From the NCBI GenBank assembly GCA_052326585.1, contig JBKQLU010000060.1, forward strand, positions 1-40,393: a stretch of 40,393 nucleotides of DNA, in the 5' to 3' direction. Below are positions 7,768 through 15,219 of the stretch, piece by piece. The position numbers were made by a program, and so were the translations under genes. Within the stretch, counting starts at the first letter, position 1; each line of letters opens with the position of its first letter. The stretch is from JAPLJC01 sp052326585. Its GTDB lineage: Bacteria; Desulfobacterota; Desulfobaccia; Desulfobaccales; 0-14-0-80-60-11. A model generated the notes under the pieces. That model had not been told where the DNA came from. It saw only the letters and a program-made list of their open reading frames with translations, and ran no database searches.

Positions 7768-7938
7768 GTCTATTTGCCGCGGCCCGGCCCGACTGCTGAT
7801 TCTCCCGGGAGGCGGGCCAGCCGGTCCCCATTTTGTAGTCCTTCTAATCTGTTAGGTAATAGGATTATATCCGCCATGGCTAAAATTGAAAGAGGGCTCG
7901 CGGTCGCGGCCGGGGAAAAAATCGGCAAGGATTATCGA

Positions 7939-8622
7939 TTAGCCCCGGCTGCCAAAGATGGCGGTGCCCACCCGCACCAGAGTGGCCCCTTCCGCCACCG
8001 CCACCTCGAAGTCCCCGGACATGCCCATGGACAGCTCCGGCAAGGGTAGCCCCAAGGACGCTTCCAGGCGGTCGCGCAGCTCCCGCAAGGCCCGGAAATA
8101 AGGGCGCACCGCCTCGGGGTCGGCCAACCAGGGAGGCAGGGTCATGAAGCCCAGCACCCGTAAATGGGGCAACCGCCCGAGCTCCCGGAGCAAACCCGGG
8201 ACCGTTTCCGGAGCGGCCCCGGATTTGGAAGCCTCACCCGCCAGGTTAACCTGAACGAGGACTTCTTGTCTGGCTCCCGCGGCGGCTGCTGCGGAATCCA
8301 AGGCCTGGGCCAGTTTCAGGCGGTCCACGCCGTGGATCACATCGAAGAGGGCCACCGCGGCCTTGGCCTTGTTGCTCTGTAAATGTCCGATAAAATGCCA
8401 GCTCAGCGCCGGGCCCAGGCCGGCGATCTTGGGCCGGGCCTCCTGGAGGTAATTTTCGCCAAACAGGAGCTGGCCCGCGGCCACAGCCAGCCGCATCTGC
8501 TCCAGGGGCACCGTCTTGCTCACTGCCAGGAGGCGCACCAGGGCCGGGTCCCGGCCGGCCCTGCGGGCGGCGGCCGCGATACGGCCTCTTACCTCCTCCA
8601 GATTCGGGGCGATGCGGCTCAT
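7939..8622 (-). CDS. YggS/PROSC family pyridoxal-phosphate homeostasis protein
   Basis: The protein has the PLP-binding alanine-racemase-like barrel that buffers free PLP and affects amino acid and keto acid pools. The PLP lysine lies in LLAVSKTVP. Other family segments are GENYLQEARPKI, WHFIGHLQSNKAK, VLVQVNLAGEASKSG, GFMTLPP, SMGMSGDFEVAVAEGATLVRVGTAIFG. The ATG at 8622 gives 227 residues, normal for the family; a TTG at 8646 is in frame but less likely. It is the minus-strand neighbour of the tatD gene and separated from it by a small plus-strand ORF. Confidence 0.93.
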   Translation of the reverse strand: MSRIAPNLEEVRGRIAAAARRAGRDPALVRLLAVSKTVPLEQMRLAVAAGQLLFGENYLQEARPKIAGLGPALSWHFIGHLQSNKAKAAVALFDVIHGVDRLKLAQALDSAAAAAGARQEVLVQVNLAGEASKSGAAPETVPGLLRELGRLPHLRVLGFMTLPPWLADPEAVRPYFRALRELRDRLEASLGLPLPELSMGMSGDFEVAVAEGATLVRVGTAIFGSRG

Positions 8623-8711
8623 GGCTGGCTCAACTGACCTTGGCAATTGGCTAAAAACCCCTGATTTTTTAATTTTCGGGCCGCCCTGCCTTATATCTAG
8701 AAATAATCAAT

Positions 8712-8873
8712 ATGTGCCTGGGGAGATTCCTGGCGGCGCGTCCGATTTCCGGGATGTTCGCCCTCGTGCAATACCTATTGCAAGTCGCCGCCCTGGTCTT
8801 GCTGTTCCAGAAGGAATCGAGCCGCTGGTTCAGGAAACCGGTTGATCCGGCCCAACCCGCGAGTCCCGCCTGA
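8712..8873 (+). CDS. Small membrane protein, 53 residues
   Basis: An ATG opens a 53-codon frame: a short basic head (GRFLAARPISG), one long hydrophobic helix (FALVQYLLQVAALVLLF), and a charged amphipathic tail (QKESSRWFRKP) ending in a Pro-rich segment. The sequence reads like a genuine one-helix membrane protein rather than noise. It runs opposite to both neighbours and fills almost the whole gap between yggS and tatD. No Shine-Dalgarno is obvious, which lowers confidence. No family recognised. Confidence 0.5.
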   Translation: MCLGRFLAARPISGMFALVQYLLQVAALVLLFQKESSRWFRKPVDPAQPASPA

Positions 8874-8882
8874 TCCGGTTTT

Positions 8883-9704
8883 TCAGTTTTGGCTGAAAAC
8901 CCCAATCTCCCCTTCTTCCAGGCCGAATAGCCGCAGGGTATTTTCCCAGGTGGCCCGGGCCGCCTCCTCCAGGGTAAGGTTCCGGACCTCCGCCAACTGC
9001 CGGGCCGTGGCGACCACGTAAGCGGGCTCATTACGCTGGCCCCGCCAGGGTTGCGGCGGCAGATAGGGGCAGTCGGTCTCCACCAGGAGCCGGTCCAGGG
9101 GCGCCGTCCTGGCCACCTCCCGCAGGGACGCGGCCTTGGGGTAGGTGAGGGTGCCGGAAAAGGAGAGGCTAAGCCCCAGGTCAAGGAAGGCCGCGGCCTC
9201 CTCCCGACTCCCCCCGAAGCAATGCATCACCCCGCCCCAGAGGCGGCCCCGGTATTCCCGAAGAATCTTCAGAGTTACCTCCGTGGCCTCCCGGGTATGG
9301 ATGAGCACCGGTTTTTTCAGGGCCTGCGCCAGATCCAGTTGGCGGCGGAACCAGTATTCCTGTGCCTCTGCCGGCGAGCGCCGGCGGTAGAAATCGAGGC
9401 CGATTTCGCCGATGGCCACTACCCGGGGCCGGGCCGCCAGGGAGGCCAGGGATTCCAAATCCTTTTCGGTCATGGCTCCGGCCCCATGGGGGTGGACCCC
9501 CAGGGCTGCCAGCACCCCGGGAAATTTTCCGGCGGTGCCCAGCACCAGGGGTGCATCCGCCAGGCTGGTAGCCACGTTGATCAGCAGAGCCACCCCGGCT
9601 TCCCGGGCCCGGCGCACCACCTCCGCCTGGTCGGGCTTAAGCTCTTCCAGGTCCAGGTGGGCGTGAGAGTCGGCTAACCGCAGGGGTAGATGTTTTATGC
9701 TTAT
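8883..9704 (-). CDS. TatD family metal-dependent hydrolase
   Basis: The product is a TIM-barrel hydrolase related to TatD/YcfH/YabD 3'-5' DNase-type proteins. Metal-binding motifs are ADSHAHLDL at the start, ALGVHPHG, IGEIGLDFY, PVLIHTREA, GGVMHCFGG and VETDCPYLPPQPWRG. The frame is open upstream to 9959, but that part overlaps the opposing gene and is not family-like. The best ribosome site, GGGAGG (9718-9713), lies 8 nt before an AUA codon at 9704 and no ATG lies in between. The alternatives are GTG at 9773 or CTG at 9683. The 3' end and function are secure, the start is not. Confidence 0.88.
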   Translation of the reverse strand: MSIKHLPLRLADSHAHLDLEELKPDQAEVVRRAREAGVALLINVATSLADAPLVLGTAGKFPGVLAALGVHPHGAGAMTEKDLESLASLAARPRVVAIGEIGLDFYRRRSPAEAQEYWFRRQLDLAQALKKPVLIHTREATEVTLKILREYRGRLWGGVMHCFGGSREEAAAFLDLGLSLSFSGTLTYPKAASLREVARTAPLDRLLVETDCPYLPPQPWRGQRNEPAYVVATARQLAEVRNLTLEEAARATWENTLRLFGLEEGEIGVFSQN

Positions 9705-9765
9705 GGACGAATCCTCCCTGGCATGGTAAAATATCTGATATTTGCCAGGTCTGCAAGGAGCGGTG

Positions 9766-10626
9766 GTGTCCACCTGGTTCTCAAGCCTCTTTTGGATTAC
9801 GATCTGCTGGGTTTTTCTGGTGGCCCCTGCGAACCTGGCGGCGGCCGACCTCACCCATACCGCGCCCCAGTGGCAGATCCTGGGCCGGGGCATCAGTTTC
9901 GCCCGGGTGGAGGTTATCCAGGAGGGTGAGGAGAGCGAGGAGCCCGAGGTGGTGACCACCCTGGCGGTGGTGAAGATCGACCCGGCCAGTAATGCCTTCC
10001 GGGTCTTTCACCATGCCCCCCAGGGCCTTGCTGCCTGGCAGCAGGAACTGCAGGCCCCCATCGTCTTCAACGCCAGCTACTATGGGCCTGGATACCAGCC
10101 GGTGGGTCTGATTATCGCTGATGGCAAGGCCTTCGGGCCCGCTAATAACCGCCAGATGCGCGGCATGTTCGTGGCGGAACCCAAAGGTATCTCCCCGGAT
10201 CTCCCCCGGGCCACCATCCTGGACCTCCGGGCCACCCCGATCAATCCCATGAACCTGCCCTGGACCCAGGCGGTGGAATCCTTCCCCCTGCTCCTGGACT
10301 ACAAAGGGAACATCCGGGTGCAGGATAGCGATAAAAATTCGAATCGCACGGTGATCGCCACCGACCGAGTGGGTAATATCCTGGTCTTCAACACCTCCAA
10401 CCGCTATTTCACCTTGCTGGAGATGGCCCGATTCCTCAAGGCCAGCAAATTCGAGATCGATTCCGCGCTGAACCTGGATGGCGGCAGCGAAGCCCAACTA
10501 CTGATCAAGACCAAGAACTTCGAATATTTTTCCCCGCCGGCGTGGGAAAACCCCATCGGCAGCCTGTTAGAGAGGCAGAGCGCCATTTTACCCACCGTAG
10601 TGGGAGTATTTCCTCGTAAGGACTGA
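9766..10626 (+). CDS. Exported phosphodiester glycosidase (NAGPA-like) family protein
   Basis: I choose the GTG at 9766, with AAGGAG 5 nt upstream. It gives a signal peptide (hydrophobic core FWITICWVFLVAPANLAAA) and a mature part of about 255 residues. Family marks of the NAGPA/DUF2233 domain are VFNASYYG, GLIIADGKAFGP, NRTVIATDRVGNILVF and the calcium/active-site region ALNLDGGSEAQLLI. The mammalian relative uncovers mannose-6-phosphate. Bacterial members act on exopolysaccharide or wall phosphodiesters, with substrates mostly unknown. It starts a plus-strand run and is followed 5 nt later by the Rossmann protein gene. Confidence 0.88.
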   Translation: MSTWFSSLFWITICWVFLVAPANLAAADLTHTAPQWQILGRGISFARVEVIQEGEESEEPEVVTTLAVVKIDPASNAFRVFHHAPQGLAAWQQELQAPIVFNASYYGPGYQPVGLIIADGKAFGPANNRQMRGMFVAEPKGISPDLPRATILDLRATPINPMNLPWTQAVESFPLLLDYKGNIRVQDSDKNSNRTVIATDRVGNILVFNTSNRYFTLLEMARFLKASKFEIDSALNLDGGSEAQLLIKTKNFEYFSPPAWENPIGSLLERQSAILPTVVGVFPRKD

Positions 10627-10631
10627 TCTTC

Positions 10632-11294
10632 ATGGCCGCTTACCTCATTCTCGGGGCGGGAAAATTTGGCTGCCTGGCCCTGGAAAGACTGGCCCGCCAG
10701 GATGGGGCGGCCACCTTTCTGGTGGTGGATCACCGCCCGGAGGCCCTGGCCGCGGCCCTGGCCCTGGGTATTCCCCGGGTGGCGGGAGCGGCCGCGGAGG
10801 CCGTCACCTTTCTGGCCGCCAACCTGGCAGAAGATTCCCCCTGGGACTGGCTCATCCCCATGGTGCCGGTACACCTCGCCTGGGCCTGGCTGTTGGCTGG
10901 TCCCTTGCGAGGCTGGGAGCCGGTGGCGGCGCCGGACATATTGGGAGATCTGGCGCCGGTGGCCTGGCGAGGCCCGGAGGGCCAATGGTATTTGAGCCGG
11001 GCCGCCCATCGCTGCCCGGATGATTGCGCCGAGCCAGAGTCGCTCTGCCCGGTGAGCCGGGAACCCCGGACGGTGTCCCTGTCGGACGAACTGGCGGCCG
11101 TGAGTCTGCCCGGCTTTGCCATCAAGGTGCTGGCCAGCCGGCAATTGGCTCCCGGAGTGGGGGGGTACCCGCCCCGGGCCCTGGCGGCCCTGGCCCGGGA
11201 CCTGGCCGGCCAGGGCGGCCGGACCTTGATCGCCACCGCCTGCCGTTGCCACGGGGTGGTGCACGGGCTCATAGGTCCTGCCAATAATGGCTGA
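10632..11294 (+). CDS. Rossmann-fold protein with a conserved-looking cysteine cluster, function unknown
   Basis: The 220-residue protein opens with a dinucleotide-binding motif (YLILGAGKFGCLALERLA) and a following VVDHRPEAL, where the acidic residue should bind the ribose. This resembles TrkA-N/KTN NAD domains. Unlike those, it carries three cysteines spaced CX3CX6C (128, 132, 139) and a CRCHG near the C terminus (204-208), enough to hold an Fe-S cluster or zinc. It starts 5 nt after the glycosidase-like gene, so the two are probably co-transcribed. Nothing in the context explains a redox role. Annotation as a potassium-channel protein would be misleading. Confidence 0.75.
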   Translation: MAAYLILGAGKFGCLALERLARQDGAATFLVVDHRPEALAAALALGIPRVAGAAAEAVTFLAANLAEDSPWDWLIPMVPVHLAWAWLLAGPLRGWEPVAAPDILGDLAPVAWRGPEGQWYLSRAAHRCPDDCAEPESLCPVSREPRTVSLSDELAAVSLPGFAIKVLASRQLAPGVGGYPPRALAALARDLAGQGGRTLIATACRCHGVVHGLIGPANNG

Positions 11295-11358
11295 TAACTG
11301 GAGCTTTAAGCTTCAGCCAAACCAGTAAAGAGAAACCGAAAATAGAAGACAGTTGACT

Positions 11359-12300
11359 ATGAGCGGCTTTGATCAATCCGGGGTTTTGGGCGCCTCGCCG
11401 CGCATGCGGGAGGTCTTCCACCTGCTGGAGCTGGTGTCGGCCTCGGATGCCAACGTCCTGCTGTTGGGGGAGACGGGCACCGGCAAGGAGCTGGTGGCCC
11501 GGGCCATCCATCTGAACAGCCCCAGGGCCGCCGCACCCTTCGTGGTGGTCAACTGCGCGGCCTTGCCCGAACCCCTGATGGAATCAGAACTCTTCGGCCA
11601 TGAACGGGGGGCCTTCACCGGGGCGGTCAACCGTCAGGAGGGCCGTTTCCTCCTGGCTCACCGGGGCAGCCTCTTTCTTGATGAGATCGGGGAGCTCAGC
11701 CTCACCACCCAGGCCAAAATTCTGCGGGTGCTGCAGAGCATGGAGTTCGAACCTTTGGGGAGCGCCCGCACCCTGAAGGTGGATGTCAGGATCATCGCGG
11801 CCACCAACGCCAACCTGGAATCCAGGGTGCGGGATGGGCGTTTCCGGGACGATCTCTTTTATCGTCTCAACGTCTTTGCCATTGTCCTGCCTCCCTTAAG
11901 GGAGCGGCTGGATGATCTGGCGCTTTTGGCCGATCATTTTCTGCGGACCTATGGCGCGAAAAATCACAAGAAAATCGAGATGTCCCCTGAGGTGCTCCAG
12001 GCCTTCCAGGATTATCCCTGGCCGGGGAATATTCGGGAGCTGGAGAACGTCATCGAACGGGGGGTGATCGTTTGCCGGGGTGACACCCTGACCCGCGGGG
12101 ACCTGCCGGAGCACCTGCAGCAGGCCGGCTGGGCCGGGCCCGACAGCCTGGTGGAACCCGAGATGCCGGAATATGAGCGGCAGTTGATCAGCCGCACCCT
12201 GGAAAAGGTGGATGGCCAGCGGCAGGCGGCCGCGGAGATCCTGGGGATATCCCTGGAAGAATTGGAGCTGAGGCTCCGATCTTATGGAGTGGGCAAATAG
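11359..12300 (+). CDS. Sigma-54-dependent activator with AAA+ domain and no sensor domain
   Basis: The 313-residue product starts directly with the AAA+ domain of bacterial enhancer-binding proteins: GETGTGKE (37-44), the sigma-54-contact loop GAFTGA (84-89), LFLDEIGEL, the arginine-finger region FRDDLFYRLNVF, and PWPGNIRELENVIER. The C-terminal Fis-like HTH is present but its recognition helix is acidic (ISLEELELRLRSYG), where active family members are basic. With no receiver, GAF or PAS domain, its activity must be set by amount or by a partner. The ATG at 11359 is preferred to TTG at 11353. The nearest candidates for regulation are the downstream envelope genes, but no -24/-12 promoter was seen there. 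Confidence 0.9.
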   Translation: MSGFDQSGVLGASPRMREVFHLLELVSASDANVLLLGETGTGKELVARAIHLNSPRAAAPFVVVNCAALPEPLMESELFGHERGAFTGAVNRQEGRFLLAHRGSLFLDEIGELSLTTQAKILRVLQSMEFEPLGSARTLKVDVRIIAATNANLESRVRDGRFRDDLFYRLNVFAIVLPPLRERLDDLALLADHFLRTYGAKNHKKIEMSPEVLQAFQDYPWPGNIRELENVIERGVIVCRGDTLTRGDLPEHLQQAGWAGPDSLVEPEMPEYERQLISRTLEKVDGQRQAAAEILGISLEELELRLRSYGVGK

Positions 12301-12374
12301 GCGGGCTTGGCAACCTGTGCCGGAATGGTCTTAAATTAGCGTATAATTATTAAAACGCTATAGAAGGATTTACC

Positions 12375-13046
12375 ATGTTCTTTCCACCCTTGATCTTTGT
12401 GATGATGCTGGCCTTCTTCGTGGTGGCCCTGATCATGCTGCCCTTTCTGCTGCTGGGGATGATCGGGGAGGCCTTTTTGCGGCTGGGGCTCCCCCCCGGC
12501 CTGATTTTCTGGCTGCTCATCGCCACGCTGGTGGGCAGCATGGTGAACATTCCCGTCTATCGCTTCGAGAGCCCGGAGGTGCTGGGAGATGAGACCATCT
12601 CCTATTTCGGCATGCGGTTCCGGCCGCCCTCCCTGGGGGCCAGCCACCAAACGGTGCTGGCCGTCAACGTGGGTGGGGCCTTGATCCCTCTGGGCATCTG
12701 CCTTTATCTCTTCCTCCGGATACCCTTCGGCTGGTATCTGCCGGTCCTGGTGGTCCTGGTGATCCTGGTGGTGAACCGCCTGGCCCGCCCGATCAAGGGA
12801 TTGGGCATCGCGGTGCCCGGACTGGTCCCGCCGCTGTTGGCGGCGCTGGGGGCCTATCTCCTGTGCCCTCCCTTCCTCAGGGCGCCCTGCGCCTACATCG
12901 CCAGCACCCTGGGGATTCTTATCGGCGCCGACCTCCTGAGATTGGGGGAGATCCCCAAGCTGGGGGCGCCGGTGGCCTCCATCGGCGGCGCCGGCACCTT
13001 CGATGCCATCTTCTTCGGTGGGATCGTCGCGGTATTGCTGAGTTAA
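12375..13046 (+). CDS. DUF1614 family membrane protein
   Basis: The product has 223 residues with about six membrane helices: FVMMLAFFVVALIMLPFLLLG at the start, then WLLIATLVGSMVNIPVYRF, VNVGGALIPLGICLYLFL, YLPVLVVLVILVVNRLA, and a final GGAGTFDAIFFGGIVAVLL. The late SIGGAGTFD motif is typical of DUF1614. Function is unknown. The ATG has GAAGG about 7 nt upstream. It lies between the sigma-54 activator and a BamE-like gene, 82 nt before the latter. Confidence 0.83.
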   Translation: MFFPPLIFVMMLAFFVVALIMLPFLLLGMIGEAFLRLGLPPGLIFWLLIATLVGSMVNIPVYRFESPEVLGDETISYFGMRFRPPSLGASHQTVLAVNVGGALIPLGICLYLFLRIPFGWYLPVLVVLVILVVNRLARPIKGLGIAVPGLVPPLLAALGAYLLCPPFLRAPCAYIASTLGILIGADLLRLGEIPKLGAPVASIGGAGTFDAIFFGGIVAVLLS

Positions 13047-13128
13047 GCAATAAGACTGGCTGGCCCAATGCCAGAGAGTCGATTATAGTTTTGTTTAAGA
13101 AATTTCTCGATTTTAGGGAGGTAAATTT

Positions 13129-13611
13129 ATGAGGCAAATATTCAGCCATGAGCAATCGCGGCAGACCGGAGCCCTCTCCGGGTTGAGGGCCCGGGTGCGG
13201 CATCCCGGGGCGCCGTTTCTGCTGCTCCTGCTCATCCCGGTGCTCCTGGGGTGGTCATGGAAGGAGGCCAACGGCATCACCATCGACCCCAGCTTCGTGG
13301 AGCGGGTTCAAGACGGCAAGACCACCAAACAGGAAATCCTTCTCTATTTTGGCGATCCCAAGGAGATCGAGCACTCCTCTGATGGTCTGGTTTATAAGTA
13401 CTTCAGCTATAAGGACGCCCCGGCCATGCCTTATCGGCCCGAGTTGCGCCAGCCCCAGGAGCAGTCGACCTCCGATTATTTGCTGGAGGATACCAAGCAG
13501 ATAAAGAAGCCGGCGGTAAAAACCGAGGGCAAAATCCTGCGCAGCACCCTGGTGATCCGCTTCAAACCCGACAACGTGACCGTGATGAGCCACGAATATA
13601 AGGAATTTTAA
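13129..13611 (+). CDS. Membrane-anchored SmpA/OmlA (BamE-like) domain protein
   Basis: A 160-residue protein with a basic cytoplasmic head, one hydrophobic helix (about 30-44, LLLLLIPVLLGW), and an outer part matching the BamE/SmpA pattern: FVERVQDGKTTKQEILLYFGDPKE, followed by YKYFSYKD and a late RSTLVIRFKPDNVTV. BamE belongs to the outer-membrane protein assembly machine, but this one has no lipobox and no other Bam gene nearby, so it may simply share the small fold. GGGAGG lies 8 nt upstream of the ATG. It ends 12 nt before folC. Confidence 0.75.
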   Translation: MRQIFSHEQSRQTGALSGLRARVRHPGAPFLLLLLIPVLLGWSWKEANGITIDPSFVERVQDGKTTKQEILLYFGDPKEIEHSSDGLVYKYFSYKDAPAMPYRPELRQPQEQSTSDYLLEDTKQIKKPAVKTEGKILRSTLVIRFKPDNVTVMSHEYKEF

Positions 13612-13623
13612 CGGGGTGGCCGG

Positions 13624-14919
13624 ATGACGGTCTTCGCCGACCTGGCCCAGGCGCTCTCCTGGGTTTTTGATTTACAGAAATTCGGCGTCAAGTTCGGCCT
13701 GTCCTCTACCCTGGACCTGCTGGCCCGGTTGGGCCTTCCCTACCAGGAGGGCCGCTATCTTCATATTGCCGGCACCAACGGCAAGGGTTCGGTGGCGGCC
13801 ATCCTCAGCGCCGTCCTCACCCGGGCCGGATACCCCGCGGGCCTCTTCACTTCCCCGCACCTGGTGAGCTTTCAGGAGCGCCTGCGCCTGCGCGACCAGG
13901 ACATCAGCGCCGACCGCCTGCTGTCCCTGATCAACCGGGTGCGGTCCGTGGTGGACCAGGGCGAGCCTCCCACCTTCTTCGAATTCGCCACCGTCATGGC
14001 CTTTCTCTATTTCCTGGAGGAAGGGGCCGACCCCATCATCCTGGAAACCGGCATGGGGGGGCGGCTGGACGCCACCAATATCGTAACGCCGCTTCTCGCG
14101 GTGATCACCAACATCTCCCGGGACCATCAGGACTATCTGGGGCGGGGCCTGTTGGCCATCGCCGCCGAGAAGGCGGGCATCATCAAAGAAAAGACGCCCT
14201 TGATTACCTATGCCCGGCAACCCTCGGTCGTGGAACTCTTCCGCCGCCGCTGCCAGGAACTGGAGGCGCCGCTGTACCTGGGGGGGGTGGACTTCCGGAC
14301 CCGAGGGACCTCCGGTGGGCGCTTCGGCTACCGGGGGCTGAACCGGGTCATGAAGGGTCTCACCTTGAACCTCAAGGGAAGCCACCAGTACCGCAACGCC
14401 GCGGTGGCCCTGGCGGTCCTGGAGCTTTTGGAACAGCGCGGCTGGGCCATCGGCGAGACCGCCATCCGGGAGGGCCTGGCTGAGGCCCGCTGGCCGGGGC
14501 GCCTGGAAGAGGTGGCCCAGGACCGCCGCATCCTTCTGGACGGGGCCCACAACCCCGCCGCCGCCCTGAGCCTGGCCCAGGCCTTGAAACTGATACAAAA
14601 ACCTTCCCGGGACAACGGCCGGCTCTTCCTGGTGATGGGCATCATGGCCGACAAGGATGTGGACACCATCCTGGCCCGCCTCCTGCCCCTAGCCCAAATG
14701 GTGATCTTCACCCAACCCCGGTACTTCCGGGCCGCAGCCACCGCCGACCTGGCCCGGAGGGCCCAGGCCTACGATCTGGAGGTGCTCCAGGTTCCCCGGG
14801 TGAGCGAGGCCATCCGCCGGGCCCAGGCCCTGGCCGGCCCCCGGGACCGCATCGTCATCACTGGCTCCCTCTTCACTGTGGGGGAGGCCAAGGAGTATTT
14901 TCAAGGTTCCGGGTCTTGA
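13624..14919 (+). CDS. folC: Folylpolyglutamate/dihydrofolate synthase
   Basis: A 431-residue Mur-ligase-type enzyme that adds glutamate to dihydropteroate and/or folates using ATP. The P-loop GTNGKGS (about 49-55), FTSPHLVSFQERL, ETGMGGRLDATN, ITNISRDHQDYLG, EKAGIIK and the C-terminal DGAHNPAA and FLVMGIMADKD are all present. Length is normal. It begins 12 nt after the BamE-like gene, with a GGGGTGG-rich region upstream of the ATG. It is the last gene of the plus-strand run, with a 300-nt repeat-bearing gap after it. Confidence 0.95.
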   Translation: MTVFADLAQALSWVFDLQKFGVKFGLSSTLDLLARLGLPYQEGRYLHIAGTNGKGSVAAILSAVLTRAGYPAGLFTSPHLVSFQERLRLRDQDISADRLLSLINRVRSVVDQGEPPTFFEFATVMAFLYFLEEGADPIILETGMGGRLDATNIVTPLLAVITNISRDHQDYLGRGLLAIAAEKAGIIKEKTPLITYARQPSVVELFRRRCQELEAPLYLGGVDFRTRGTSGGRFGYRGLNRVMKGLTLNLKGSHQYRNAAVALAVLELLEQRGWAIGETAIREGLAEARWPGRLEEVAQDRRILLDGAHNPAAALSLAQALKLIQKPSRDNGRLFLVMGIMADKDVDTILARLLPLAQMVIFTQPRYFRAAATADLARRAQAYDLEVLQVPRVSEAIRRAQALAGPRDRIVITGSLFTVGEAKEYFQGSGS

Positions 14920-14987
14920 GTGGCACGGCTAAGGGCGGCTCATGGCCCAGGCTCCAGCCCGGTGGTGGGGGCCGGCCGGTTAAGGTC

Positions 14988-15211
14988 AAGATTCAAAGTT
15001 CAAAGTTCAAACCTCTGCGAAAGTCTCTATTTTTGTCATTCTGAGGGAGCGGAGCGACCGCAGAATCTAGATCCTTCGCTTCGCTCAGGATGACAAAGAG
15101 TTGGTTTTCGCAGGAGTCTCAGGTTCCAGGTGCAAAGTTAAAGGTTAAAATATTCGCAATCAGGTAACTCTGATTCTTTTTTTTCGAAACTCAAAACTCG
15201 AAACTCAAAGG
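14988..15211. repeat. Dispersed 7-nt simple repeats (TTCAAAG and variants) ahead of the kinase gene
   Basis: Tandem 7-nt units occur at 14991-15009 (ATTCAAAG, TTCAAAG, TTCAA), and degraded forms at 15129-15147 (GCAAAGTTAAAGGTTAAAA) and 15186-15210 (repeats of GAAACTCAAA). Apart from these and the palindromic element at 15014-15113, I see no gene in the 300-nt gap 14920-15219. The last unit supplies the AAAGG that stands as the only ribosome-site-like sequence before the kinase ATG. Confidence 0.6.
15014..15113. repeat. Palindromic REP/MITE-like element of about 100 nt
   Basis: The outer arms CTGCGAAA (15014-15021) and TTTCGCAG (15106-15113) enclose an inner pair, TTGTCATTCTGAG (15033-15045) and CTCAGGATGACAA (15084-15096), with one mismatch. 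Between them are the GGAGCGACCGCAGAATCT and AGATCCTTCGCTTCG halves. This GTCATTCTGAG...CTCAGGATGAC design is a well-known dispersed intergenic element in many environmental bacteria. It carries no ORF, so any movement would need an outside transposase. Confidence 0.75.
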
Positions 15212-15219
15212 TACATTAT

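Noticed and set aside
12342..12347. TATAAT before the DUF1614 gene
   Set aside because: No usable -35 box at 16-18 nt, so I do not call a promoter.
14988..15211. CRISPR array or phage attachment site in the repeat region
   Set aside because: The units are 7 nt long and tandem, with no regular spacers and no integrase nearby.
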